Shown here: piece by piece, positions 50,981-59,323 of the stretch | How the letters are laid out: every line of letters starts with the position of its first letter | How positions within the stretch are numbered: the stretch's first letter is position 1 | Assembly (NCBI RefSeq): GCF_024346715.1 | Contig: NZ_AP024853.1 | Span: 558,001-622,000 of the forward strand | From: Photobacterium swingsii | GTDB lineage: Bacteria > Pseudomonadota > Gammaproteobacteria > Enterobacterales > Vibrionaceae | DNA length: 64,000 nucleotides | Direction: 5' to 3' | The notes under the pieces: model-generated | Databases searched by the model: none | What the model was told of the DNA's origin: nothing | Seen by the model: only the letters and a program-made list of their open reading frames with translations | Made by a program: the position numbers and the translations under genes

Positions 50981-51098
50981 ATAAAGAACTCTAGGGATAC
51001 AGCATCACACCTCTACTTCTCTCATCAATATATTAGTTTTCACTTATTTTAAAATCAAAGAACCGTGCAACGCATTGAATTTTAATGCCATGCTTTTA

Positions 51099-51446
51099 TC
51101 ATCTAAAATCTGGCAAACTAGCCAACAACTTTTCTGACATCCCTTTAATAATTCGTGTTGATAATTTCTTTTTGTATTCTAAATAATCATTAAGATTATG
51201 CTGAGTAATATCATTTATATTAATATCCTCGACAAGCCTAAACGCGTCAAGTGATATTTCAACAAACCCTTTTACTAATAGGTACTTACGTTTCTTTTCG
51301 GTGACATCACTTGGTGTAATAAAGCCCTTTTCAAGACAATGTTCAATAACTAAGTCTTCTACTTTCAGTTTGCTGTATTCATATTTTGCTGCATTATCAG
51401 AAGCTTCTTCATAAACTGACTTGCATTTTTTAGAAATGTTTTCCAT
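51099..51446 (-). CDS. Hypothetical island protein
   Basis: A 115-residue, mostly helical, charged protein (KLKVEDLVIEHCLEKGFITP, LEYKKKLSTRIIKGM). No signal, membrane segment or known motif. It lies convergent to mobA and separate from the EVE-HNH operon, with low GC. The frame uses an ATG and fits the island's codon use, so it is probably real, but I cannot suggest a function. Confidence 0.5.
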   Translation of the reverse strand: MENISKKCKSVYEEASDNAAKYEYSKLKVEDLVIEHCLEKGFITPSDVTEKKRKYLLVKGFVEISLDAFRLVEDININDITQHNLNDYLEYKKKLSTRIIKGMSEKLLASLPDFR

Positions 51447-51841
51447 AAGTATTTCTTATAAGAATAAAAAATCTATTAAAAAAGTGCAATCATCACTTGA
51501 TAACTTGGTTATATTAAAACTAGCAATATCAATTCTTGCTCGATGTTTAGTTATACTTTGACTTATCATCGCCAAATACAAATTTTTTTCTCAACTTTTT
51601 AATTGTAATCGAGAACCTGCCAATTCATCTGCTTATAAGTGAATAAAAACCGATGGTAATAACGCATCGCATAGGCGGTACTTAAGCTTGTTATAGTATC
51701 AAAAGGGATTTTCGTGAAACAAGAATAAGCAATAATAGAAGCTATTTCTTGGCGATGATTGATGTATATTTACTATTCAGCTTGGAGCTAATAATAGTAT
51801 GTTAATACATCCCCCCCATATTTAGTTGCATTAAATAAATA
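51447..51841. other. 395-bp AT-rich gap in the island
   Basis: No gene, repeat or DUF3820 remnant visible on either strand. It contains the promoter of the hypothetical gene at 51446 and the 3' flank of the EVE-HNH gene. Confidence 0.5.
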
Positions 51842-52681
51842 TTACTTATCTAAAAACCACACCTTCAAATCTTCCAAGTTTTTCTCCGCATCTTTCGTTC
51901 GATGCACCATTCGATGACAATTAGGACATAACAATATCAAATCATCGATGTGAGTCGGTGTGTGCTCAGCCAGTGTTGATATTGGATTGATATGATGAAC
52001 TTCAATATATCCCTCAGAAAGAGAACTTGGGTATTTCTCGTTTAGATTTACACGGCATAGTTCACAATGAATGAAGTCATTGGTTGTCAGAAAATGCTTA
52101 ACTTTCGCCTTGCGCAAAGCACTTGAACGCTCTCTTCTCTTGTGCAGCACATAACGATACTTACCCTCAGAATCAAAAATTTCACTAGATGTAGACTCAC
52201 CTATTTCTAAGTCACTAGTATTATTCCAATCCAAGAACATTGCATCAGCTACGGCACCTTCGAGTTTAAATACTGTTCCTGTGGGGTTAGTTATGATGCG
52301 GTGCTTACTGACTATGGGATTCAATTTGAAGTGTTCTCGTGATGTAGAACTTTCATCATAAGTTAAACGAACGTCTTTAATTTTAATGCCGATCTTTATA
52401 TCATCGACATCCATTTCATCTGAAGTCCAGAAACGTTGTCCCAACAATTCAGGAAATTGGATTTTTGAGGCTGGCGTAGGTATTTCGACTATTACCCCAA
52501 CAGCGATCATGCCTGCCTTTTTACCAGCTCGCCACAATATGGCTTTGTCTCCGATTTGAATCTTGTCTTTGTAGTTTGGACAACGCCAGTAGATATATGA
52601 ATGAGTCGCCAAGTAGGTATCCATATCGTAATATCTAGGGTTACCCTGAAAAAGGTATGTATTTGCCATTTTCTTAATCAT
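51842..52681 (-). CDS. EVE-domain/HNH fusion, modification-dependent restriction enzyme candidate
   Basis: About 279 residues. The N-terminal 150 form an EVE (PUA-like) domain: TYLFQGNP, YWRCPNYKDKIQIGDKAILW, AGMIAVGVIVEIPTP, with aromatic residues that in related enzymes flip modified cytosine. The C-terminal HNH nuclease has CELCRVN (about 210), EVHHINPIS (about 232) and LLCPNCHRMVH (about 252). EVE-HNH fusions are known or predicted type IV restriction enzymes cutting modified phage DNA. The ATG at 52681 overlaps the upstream zinc-ribbon gene, giving translational coupling; 52669 is an alternative start. Confidence 0.85.
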   Translation of the reverse strand: MIKKMANTYLFQGNPRYYDMDTYLATHSYIYWRCPNYKDKIQIGDKAILWRAGKKAGMIAVGVIVEIPTPASKIQFPELLGQRFWTSDEMDVDDIKIGIKIKDVRLTYDESSTSREHFKLNPIVSKHRIITNPTGTVFKLEGAVADAMFLDWNNTSDLEIGESTSSEIFDSEGKYRYVLHKRRERSSALRKAKVKHFLTTNDFIHCELCRVNLNEKYPSSLSEGYIEVHHINPISTLAEHTPTHIDDLILLCPNCHRMVHRTKDAEKNLEDLKVWFLDK

Positions 52682-52847
52682 CCACAACTTCAATCGTTAC
52701 ATGTTGTGCGCCAAGATACGTGCCTTCATCAATCTCGTAACGCAAATTTTCTCTACAATGAGGACACTCAAACACTTCATGCGGTTCGATACACTCATCT
52801 TCGAGCCAATCCCAATCAAGACTCTTTTCGCAAGAGGGACAATGCAT
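52674..52847 (-). CDS. Small zinc-ribbon protein
   Basis: A 57-residue acidic protein with CPSCEKSLDWDW and ECPHCRENLRYE, two CPxC knuckles 30 residues apart that would bind one zinc. AGGAGAGCC before the ATG at 52847 is the best ribosome site in the operon and shows the gene is translated. It lies 11 bp after the nuclease-like gene upstream and overlaps the EVE-HNH gene downstream. It may be a regulatory or inhibitory subunit of the operon. Confidence 0.75.
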   Translation of the reverse strand: MHCPSCEKSLDWDWLEDECIEPHEVFECPHCRENLRYEIDEGTYLGAQHVTIEVVDD

Positions 52848-52858
52848 AGTGGCTCTCC

Positions 52859-53785
52859 TTAGTGGTTCCAATCTTTACTGCGAACACGACCTGTTTGGTA
52901 GTAGTTAGAAACAAGATCGATAAAGTCTTTGAAATCAGCATTTTCTTCGACAATTCGGTTCACGGACTGCCAATCAACCTCAGGACGCTTTTTAGCTGGT
53001 AGCAGCAACTCACTTTCTGATGGATTGCTTACAGAAAGCAGAATGACACCAATACCATGCAAAGCGCTTAACATACGCAGTTCTTGCTCAACACGGCTAT
53101 CAGCAATCGACGTTGCCACTAAGTAGCCCTCGCTAGCCCATGACGAGTTGCTGACCGCTTGGAAGAAACACTTACGCACGTTGCCCATTGTTAGGGTTTT
53201 CTTAACTTCAAATGACCACAGGCGAACGCTTTGACCGCCACCTTGAAGTACGCAACTTTTAACGTATTGATGCCATTGCTGCGCAACAGGTTCCATCGCG
53301 ACAATATCGGGGTGCAACCACTGATTGCCACCGCTACCTAAATTATTCTTTGACCGCTTTTCATCGATTCGTAGGCAGTAAAGTTGATGCTCTGACTTTA
53401 GGTAATCCATTAAGATCGGATATAAATCATGCTCACTCAACGTATTGTTTATCGGCGCTTCGTCTGATAGCTCTTCTTCGGGTTGAGGTTCGTCATTCCC
53501 CAACAACGAGCCATCATCAAACCAGTACACTCTAGGACGTGGTTTATCTTGCCATTTGATCTTATCTGATTGATTAAGAATACTTTGTTTTTGAGCGCCA
53601 ACTTCAGCGACAACTTGTGAGATAAATTCTTGCTCGGTTTCAAAGCGAGGATTCGCTCGTTTATCTAAATAATCTTCTGGATAACGTGCAGTGATCGCCT
53701 CTGCAATAGCCTTAGCCGTGTATCGCTGATTGGGATTCTCTTGTAGGAAGATAGCTATTTTCTTTGATTGCGATAATTTACTCAT
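52859..53785 (-). CDS. HTH plus PD-(D/E)XK-like nuclease protein (COG2958/HrgA-like)
   Basis: A 308-residue protein. The first 75 residues are a HARE/winged-HTH domain (SKKIAIFLQENPNQRYTAKA, AEAITARYPEDYLDKRAN). The C-terminal half has WLHPDIVAMEP (about 160) and LWSFEVKKTL (about 193), the D and E-x-K of a PD-(D/E)XK core. This is the pattern of COG2958 proteins, reported as restriction-associated. It is the first gene of an operon with the zinc-ribbon and EVE-HNH genes. Whether it cuts DNA or only senses it is unknown. Confidence 0.72.
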   Translation of the reverse strand: MSKLSQSKKIAIFLQENPNQRYTAKAIAEAITARYPEDYLDKRANPRFETEQEFISQVVAEVGAQKQSILNQSDKIKWQDKPRPRVYWFDDGSLLGNDEPQPEEELSDEAPINNTLSEHDLYPILMDYLKSEHQLYCLRIDEKRSKNNLGSGGNQWLHPDIVAMEPVAQQWHQYVKSCVLQGGGQSVRLWSFEVKKTLTMGNVRKCFFQAVSNSSWASEGYLVATSIADSRVEQELRMLSALHGIGVILLSVSNPSESELLLPAKKRPEVDWQSVNRIVEENADFKDFIDLVSNYYQTGRVRSKDWNH

Positions 53786-53810
53786 TGTCGTTCTTATTAT
53801 TCTCGCTCAT

Positions 53811-54026
53811 TCAAATACAATTCAGCCAGATACCATCTAGCTTGCTCTTTACTTCTTTCCAGTTAGGCATCACGCTGGTTAATAAGCGCTAGAAGCGCTC
53901 GCTGTGGTTGTATTCTGCGATATTGCAAAGTTCATGTAAGATCACGTAATCAATCCACTCTTTAGGGGGCTTTGATTAAGTGAGGATTAAGCATCAAAGT
54001 GCCTTTGGCTGAGCAGCTTCCCCATT
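53811..54026 (-). pseudogene. Remnant of a DUF45/YgjP-like metallopeptidase gene
   Basis: The minus strand reads WGSCSAKGTLMLNPHLIKAP, then after a one-base insertion PKEWIDYVILHELCNIAEYN-HSERF, a TAG, and RLLTSVMPNWKEVKSKLDG. This is the DUF45 (YgjP) fold around its HE..H zinc site. It is broken by a frameshift in a run of five C, an in-frame stop, and His-to-Asn in HELCH. DUF45 genes often accompany type I restriction genes, so this may be what is left of an older hsd locus. It fills the gap between the recombinase and the nuclease operon. Confidence 0.85.
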
Positions 54027-54204
54027 GTTTTTACATTAGCATGATACTAAATGAAGATATGCCTTCTAGCCAAGTTGCCTGCAGAAAAGTTGAGTTAAGC
54101 TGTCCATAGAAATCGTATCAATATCAAGTACTCTGGAAGATAACGCCTCTATTCGCCTTTCATCGGCGCTCTAGAAGCGTTATCAACAATAAAACGAACA
54201 ACTC

Positions 54205-56241
54205 TTACGACATCAAAAAGTCGAGTGATGAGTAGAGTTCTCTATTGAAGTGATTATCCCGTAAAAAATCTGTAAAATCACGCGTTTCAGCGAAGCCAAA
54301 CTTACAGACTAATTCAATGAATGTAGAATCAGGATAGTCGTAAACGATATCATCCGTTGATGGGTCATTAAACATCAGGGAAAGGTAATTTTCTTCTGCC
54401 TTAAGACCTTTACCTTCCTTTTCAGTACCGTTGACACTCGTTGCGACAATTTTCATCCCCTTTTCGATAAAGACAGCCTCATCAAGCGGAACCCAATAGG
54501 TTTTCCCACACTCTAGAGTACGTCGACTCCATTGATACTGCCCTTTGCTCGGATACAGGCACTTCGTTAGGTCTAGTTTGTGAAGTTTCGTCAAAATATC
54601 TGACAAAAGCTGATCACCATCTTCTACTTTGATAAGGCTCTTGCTGCCATACATATACACAAATGGCAGATAAAGCCCTTCGCCACCACCTTCAGTCTTT
54701 GTGTACTCGTAGGGCAACATCGCAAGTCTTCGCTTTTGACCATTTTTGAAGTGCCAAGTGATATCGACGCAGTTGGCGAAGTTAGTCTTGGCATCACTGC
54801 AAGGTTCAAACTTACGATTCAAAGTAATTGAAGAAATAAAACGATAGAGGTTATTGCGAATTGCCAACCGTTCAGGGTGTAAGTAGTCTTTTCGAACATC
54901 ATCAGTAAAAATATCAGGCAAGCTGGCTAACTCATCTGCACTTAAGACTACATCAGCGTTGTTAAGGGCATCCAGTTTGTCTTCAAGCTCGTCAATTTTA
55001 TTCTCACTTTCTTCAAGAAGCTCAAAGAATGATTCTTTTGGCGTTCTTCGGCAATACTCTAATAACTTGACTCGGTTCTCTTTTTCCGCAACCAACTCAG
55101 CTTCTAGCTTCAACTTGTTATTTTCTTGGGTAGCGTTATTTGCTTTGTCAGATTCTATGAGATAAGCATCTTTACAAATCCCTAGAGTCAACAAATCCAG
55201 CATATTGGCATTGTAGAGTTCGCGCTCATGCTCGCCCTTCAACGCCAAATTGCACACATAGCTGACTCTGTCACCGCCTTTGTCCATAAAAACCATTGCA
55301 CCACCGCAAATATCACAACGAACAAGGCTTTTTAGTAATGGAATTTTGCCGCTTCCAGTGTCTCTTCCTCGCTTTTTAGTTGTTCGGATTTGGAGCTTAC
55401 GGAATGTGTAATCGTCAATTAGTGCTGGGTAGTAATTTTCCATAACATGAGCAATACCTTCTATCGTAAAGGTTTTTTCACCAATCAATGAGCGTTTTCC
55501 CCATAGCTGGCTGATTGCAATGTAATCCCATGTTTTGGATTGTTTTACTGTGCCCTTCCGCCTTGTCGGCTTGTATTCGAAATTGGCATCTAAATACTGT
55601 TTGATTTTTAAGTCGCCGTAGCCAGCGATCCGCATTTCAACCGCTTTCTGTACACCGTCTGCATTAATGTTAAACGTGTTTGTACGCTGATCTATCCAAA
55701 ATGGCGTGCGCCCAAGAGCACCTTGTGGTTTACCTGTTTCTTTCCAGCGCTTTAAAGCAATCTTAGCAGCAGCAATGGTGCGCTTCGATTTCGTCTCTGA
55801 TTCCTCATTTGCTCGCTGCATTGTAATCAACGAAACAATAAGATCTGCTGTCAAGTTCTGGCTCTTAGCATCAAACATTTTGCCATCAATATGCGTATAC
55901 ACACGCACACCACGGTTAATAATACTAAGTAATTGCTCCATTGCGACGTTAACGGTTTCTCTTGAAAGGCGGTCAAGGGAGAAAACAACAAGAATACTGC
56001 CCGAGGGTATTTCACCACTTTCTATACGAGATAACACAAGGCCAAGCGCCCCTTCCTTATGTTTACCATGGTATGCGCTTAGCCCCTGATCAACGAAATT
56101 CTCATCATCAATAGGAAGGTTATGTTCTTTGGATAAGTCATCGAGGACACTTTTCTGTTGCTGCGTTTCTAAGCCAACACCTTGCAACTGTTTCGTGGTG
56201 CTAACACGAGCATAATTATAGATTTTAGGGGTAGTTTCCAT
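54205..56241 (-). CDS. Large serine recombinase
   Basis: A 678-residue site-specific recombinase. The resolvase domain has the catalytic serine in YARVSTTKQ (S14) and the arginines in VFSLDRLSRE. The recombinase domain follows with GKPQGALGRTPFW, then a zinc ribbon CDICGG (about 310) with YVC, and a long coiled-coil segment near 370-420. It should integrate and excise the island at an attB of about 50 bp. Its ATG lies inside the 3' end of the intact DUF3820 gene (17-bp overlap, same strand) with only a weak TTAAG ribosome site, so it is probably expressed from the DUF3820 transcript when integrated. Confidence 0.9.
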   Translation of the reverse strand: METTPKIYNYARVSTTKQLQGVGLETQQQKSVLDDLSKEHNLPIDDENFVDQGLSAYHGKHKEGALGLVLSRIESGEIPSGSILVVFSLDRLSRETVNVAMEQLLSIINRGVRVYTHIDGKMFDAKSQNLTADLIVSLITMQRANEESETKSKRTIAAAKIALKRWKETGKPQGALGRTPFWIDQRTNTFNINADGVQKAVEMRIAGYGDLKIKQYLDANFEYKPTRRKGTVKQSKTWDYIAISQLWGKRSLIGEKTFTIEGIAHVMENYYPALIDDYTFRKLQIRTTKKRGRDTGSGKIPLLKSLVRCDICGGAMVFMDKGGDRVSYVCNLALKGEHERELYNANMLDLLTLGICKDAYLIESDKANNATQENNKLKLEAELVAEKENRVKLLEYCRRTPKESFFELLEESENKIDELEDKLDALNNADVVLSADELASLPDIFTDDVRKDYLHPERLAIRNNLYRFISSITLNRKFEPCSDAKTNFANCVDITWHFKNGQKRRLAMLPYEYTKTEGGGEGLYLPFVYMYGSKSLIKVEDGDQLLSDILTKLHKLDLTKCLYPSKGQYQWSRRTLECGKTYWVPLDEAVFIEKGMKIVATSVNGTEKEGKGLKAEENYLSLMFNDPSTDDIVYDYPDSTFIELVCKFGFAETRDFTDFLRDNHFNRELYSSLDFLMS

Positions 56242-56452
56242 ACTTAAGGGGTCTCACCACAGAATCCAAGCCATCTATTTTGAGGGCTAAACAGAGCTGC
56301 ATTAAATCACCTAACTCACCCGAGGGAAACTGATTTTTATTGGCAAACCAGAGTAAGTATTCTTCTGGTAAATCAATAAGCACGCGACCACTGTATTTAC
56401 CAAATGGCATTTTCATGTTCGCGAGCTTTACCAAGTGTTCTTTCTGAAACAT
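56225..56452 (-). CDS. DUF3820 family protein, intact; integration target of the island
   Basis: A 75-residue protein with MKMPFGKYSGRVLIDLPEEY, LLWFANKNQFPSGELG and LALKIDGLDSVVRPLKYG, the complete DUF3820 (QSregVF-like) family pattern. Its 3' end overlaps the recombinase start. Three decayed copies of its C-terminal half lie inside the island at 39878, 41990 and 46496. This is what is expected when elements integrate into the 3' part of a gene and bring a replacement end, so the present C-terminus (RPLKYGNYP) is probably element-derived. The function of the family is not established. Confidence 0.88.
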   Translation of the reverse strand: MFQKEHLVKLANMKMPFGKYSGRVLIDLPEEYLLWFANKNQFPSGELGDLMQLCLALKIDGLDSVVRPLKYGNYP

Positions 56453-56492
56453 AGCTCAAACCTGTATTAACTAAGCATAGATAATACCAAGG

Positions 56493-57098
56493 TTATTTAT
56501 CACTATCTAATGGCACTTGGGTATTTTTAAAATGAAGTGAAACATAAACAGGTACACTCGGCACTATAGTATTCAACTTAGCAACCTCTCGTAGTGCCTC
56601 TACCCCTTCATCTAACTTAAACTTGGCCGCATCAACCACCACAGGCTGCAGAGAATTAGCAAGAAGGTCACCATTTTCAACTTTGATGATCTGCAAATTC
56701 GTTTCTAGTGTTTGCTGCTGTCCGTGAAGCTCTAAGGTAAAAGAAACTGGTAAAACCATGGTTTGGCCGACTTGCATTACCGCTAACTGTTTCTGATCAA
56801 GCTGAGCATCCAAAATTGCACTCGGAAACAAATCAGTATTGAACAACATGGTACGCATGCGCTCATCTCGAATGTCTATATTGGTATCAACACTCGCTAA
56901 ACTAATCACAACATGCGCTTTCCCCGAATCTGATAGCGTGCCTTGTAGTGCCGAAAAGCGATGAGTTTCGACAACACTTGCATTTTTAACGGATAAAAAA
57001 TTTATCGATGAACTGTCATTCTCTAACACCCAATCCGCGAGTGCCGCAGGGGCATTGACCATAGCGAGTGCAACCAATAGCGCTTTAGCTTTAAACAT
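56493..57098 (-). CDS. YceI-like periplasmic protein
   Basis: A 201-residue lipocalin-like YceI family protein. The signal peptide is MFKAKALLVALAMVNAPAALA. WVLENDSSSINFLSVKNASV and HRFSALQGTL are the first strands, VDTNIDIRDERMRTMLFNT is the family signature and SVPVYVSLHFKN ends the barrel. Family members bind isoprenoid-like lipids; in Vibrionaceae they are often adjacent to cytochromes but not here. It is the first normal chromosomal gene to the right of the island. Confidence 0.88.
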   Translation of the reverse strand: MFKAKALLVALAMVNAPAALADWVLENDSSSINFLSVKNASVVETHRFSALQGTLSDSGKAHVVISLASVDTNIDIRDERMRTMLFNTDLFPSAILDAQLDQKQLAVMQVGQTMVLPVSFTLELHGQQQTLETNLQIIKVENGDLLANSLQPVVVDAAKFKLDEGVEALREVAKLNTIVPSVPVYVSLHFKNTQVPLDSDK

Positions 57099-57322
57099 TC
57101 ATTTTCCCTTACAATACGTTGTGATGATTAAAACTATAGATGATTTCTCGTTCAAGGCAGGACCAGCGAAGTGATTAATCAGATTATGAGAGAAAATATA
57201 AAGCGTTTTGCTTAGTCAATGATGTGGGGACACGGTGAGCAAAGAGAGTGAAGGGGCTAACAGCTATTAGGCATGAACGTGTTAGAATTAATTGTGTACT
57301 TTTCATAGACTCCAGACATTAA

Positions 57323-57730
57323 ATGCCCTCCTCTCCTCCTAAGACATATTATGAAAAAGAGCTCGATCGTTTGGCCAGCGAGGACTCAATACAACCCAAG
57401 CAATACGCTCTTATTAGGCAATCCAAGGCCTTCATGGAGAAATATTATTCCGAAAACATTGAATTAAACGATCTCGCTAAAGCTGCATTTATGTCTCGCT
57501 TCCACTATGTACGCGTATTTAAAAGAATGTATGGGATCACTCCGCGCCATTATCTGAAAGATATGCGCATTTCAAAAGCTAAAGTGCTTCTAAGGCAAGG
57601 GCGTTCCATCACCCATACCTGCTTTGAAGTAGGCTATGAAAGCGTCACGACCTTTTCTTCTGTCTTTAAAAAAAGTACGGGGTACTCACCAAGAGAGTTC
57701 CAAAAACACCATAAAAGCAATCTGGAATAA
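57323..57730 (+). CDS. AraC-type regulator with DNA-binding domain only
   Basis: A 135-residue protein consisting almost entirely of the two-HTH AraC domain: FMEKYYSENIELNDLAKAAF, MSRFHYVRVFKRMYGITPRH and ITHTCFEVGYESVTTFSSVFKK. There is no ligand domain, so activity may depend on concentration, as for MarA/SoxS. The VOC-family gene 60 bp downstream on the same strand is its likely partner. The ATG has a weak upstream site. Confidence 0.85.
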   Translation: MPSSPPKTYYEKELDRLASEDSIQPKQYALIRQSKAFMEKYYSENIELNDLAKAAFMSRFHYVRVFKRMYGITPRHYLKDMRISKAKVLLRQGRSITHTCFEVGYESVTTFSSVFKKSTGYSPREFQKHHKSNLE

Positions 57731-57790
57731 GTTTTTTATCGGCGCTTTGGCTATCGTTTACTTATTCCATAACAGCACAGGTGTATTTAA

Positions 57791-58180
57791 GTGATCAAAA
57801 TCTGCGTAACAAGCGTTCCTGTAGAAAATCAAGATAAGGCATTAAATTTCTATACGAATATTTTAGGCTTTATCAAGAAAACGGAAGTCCCTCTCGGTGA
57901 GCACAAATGGCTAACTGTCGTCTCTCCGCAAGAACAAGCAGGGGTTGAGCTATTACTTGAACCTATGGCATTTGAACCAGCAAGGTTATACCAAAACGCC
58001 TTAAAAGAAGCAGGGATCCCTTGGACCTCTTTTGCTGTCGATGACATCAAGAAAGAGTACGAGAGGCTTACAAAACTGGGGGTTCAATTTTCTATCGCGC
58101 CTAGGGAAGCGGGTACAGTCATGATAGCGGTATTAGACGATACCTGTGGAAATTATATTCAGCTGATGCAGGAGCTATAG
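57791..58180 (+). CDS. VOC family (glyoxalase/bleomycin-resistance fold) protein
   Basis: A 129-residue single-domain VOC protein starting with GTG at 57791: VTSVPVENQDKALNFYTNIL, GVELLLEPMAF, PWTSFAVDDIKKEYERL and DDTCGNYIQLMQEL. The usual first histidine position is a valine-serine stretch and the metal ligands are incomplete, so it is not a classical GloA. Cotranscription with the AraC-only regulator is a common Vibrio/Proteobacteria pairing. The substrate is unknown. Confidence 0.82.
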   Translation: MIKICVTSVPVENQDKALNFYTNILGFIKKTEVPLGEHKWLTVVSPQEQAGVELLLEPMAFEPARLYQNALKEAGIPWTSFAVDDIKKEYERLTKLGVQFSIAPREAGTVMIAVLDDTCGNYIQLMQEL

Positions 58181-58220
58181 CGCTCAGAGAGTAAATATAA
58201 AGAGCGCATATCATAGGCAC

Positions 58221-58254
58221 ATCAGGTGATGCCAGAATTGTGACATCACCTGAT
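58221..58254 (+). terminator. Hairpin after the VOC gene
   Basis: ATCAGGTGATG (58221-58231) and CATCACCTGAT (58244-58254) form an 11-bp perfect stem with a 12-base loop, 41 bp past the VOC stop; T-run weak. Confidence 0.55.
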
Positions 58255-58313
58255 TCGTATTTGGCATATGTCCTCACACTAGCGCTAAGAGCCGAGAAGA
58301 AAGAATACACCAA

Positions 58314-58341
58314 ATAACAAAAAACCACCCGAAGGTGGTTT
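58314..58341 (-). terminator. Terminator of the NUDIX gene
   Basis: AAACCACC and GGTGGTTT pair around CGAA (58322-58341), and the minus strand continues TTTTGTTATTTGG. A standard rho-independent terminator 28 bp past the stop. Confidence 0.8.
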
Positions 58342-58368
58342 CATTTAGCATAGTATCAGCGGTAAAGC

Positions 58369-58908
58369 TTATGATGCTTTCTGTAGAGGCTGTTCAATCA
58401 GCTCCTCGACAATTTTCTTCAATAAGAAGGTCTCACGCTCAATTGACATGCCTTTCTTATCGCTGTTGGCCATGGTGTCTTCATTGTGGGCAATCGCTTC
58501 AAAGATATTCATCCAAACTGGCTTCATACCATTTTTAATTTCGTAATCTTCAAACTTGGTTTCACCCAATTCTGCATCAATTGTACAAACGTAACAGTAA
58601 GATTCCATGTGAACAATATCATGCTCAGGCTTATACCAAGGGCGATATTCTTCATACATACCAAATTCGCGAATATCGCGAATATTTTGCGCGCCCGTTT
58701 CTTCTTCAAGCTCACGGATCAGACCTTCAACCAAATCTTCACCATCGTCTACCCCACCACCAGGTAAGGTATAGTCATGATAACGCTCGGTATAAAGCAT
58801 TAGAATATTGTCGCCATCTAAAATGATTCCTCTCGCAGCACGACGATGAAACACCGAACCCGCTAACTCGGTTAAATCAGGATGTGTAGAGGACTTTAAT
58901 AATCGCAT
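58369..58908 (-). CDS. NUDIX hydrolase
   Basis: About 179 residues. The Nudix box G-x5-E-x7-REUxEExGU is present as GGGVDDGEDLVEGLIRELEE followed by ETGAQ. The surrounding strands (RGIILDGDNILMLYTERYHD) and a long C-terminal helix rich in acidic and lysine residues complete the fold. It hydrolyses a nucleoside diphosphate linked to another moiety. The ATG at 58908 is preferred to the 58977 frame start. It is transcribed away from the MarR gene. Confidence 0.88.
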   Translation of the reverse strand: MRLLKSSTHPDLTELAGSVFHRRAARGIILDGDNILMLYTERYHDYTLPGGGVDDGEDLVEGLIRELEEETGAQNIRDIREFGMYEEYRPWYKPEHDIVHMESYCYVCTIDAELGETKFEDYEIKNGMKPVWMNIFEAIAHNEDTMANSDKKGMSIERETFLLKKIVEELIEQPLQKAS

Positions 58909-59323
58909 AGTGATGGCACTCAATAAAAAACGAAGGCGCCATTGTAATGATTTTTCACAACGATACCAGAGGCACACCGAACCTCACTACGCATCAGGCG
59001 GCATATTATTACGTCGAGCAATAGAAAATACGGGCAAAATGGATGTAAATTTTCTATTGTTCAAATTTAAATCTTGTTGCAATTGTTAATACAGCATCCA
59101 TTGATACTCATTTTTACCTTCCTACAAATCACTTTCATCAACACAAACAATATCACTATAAATCATGCCGTTATTAGCATAGTGAAAAGCGACAGTTCGG
59201 TACCTTTTTCTTCTCAAAAAATAGATTTAGTTAAATACATCTCATAATATATAAAAAAAACAAGGCTCTCGGATTGTATTTATCGATAAACAATATAAGA
59301 TGTTAAACATATAGGAGAGCATT
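58909..59323. other. 415-bp divergent intergenic region between NUDIX and MarR genes
   Basis: AT-rich, with promoters for both flanking genes and the inverted repeat at 59016-59062. AGGAGAG precedes the MarR ATG. No gene is visible. Confidence 0.55.
59016..59062. repeat. 14-bp inverted repeat between NUDIX and MarR genes
   Basis: GAGCAATAGAAAAT (59016-59029) and ATTTTCTATTGTTC (59049-59062) are complementary with one G-T pair across 19 bases. It is about 110 bp upstream of the NUDIX start. Operator or leader structure. Confidence 0.6.
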
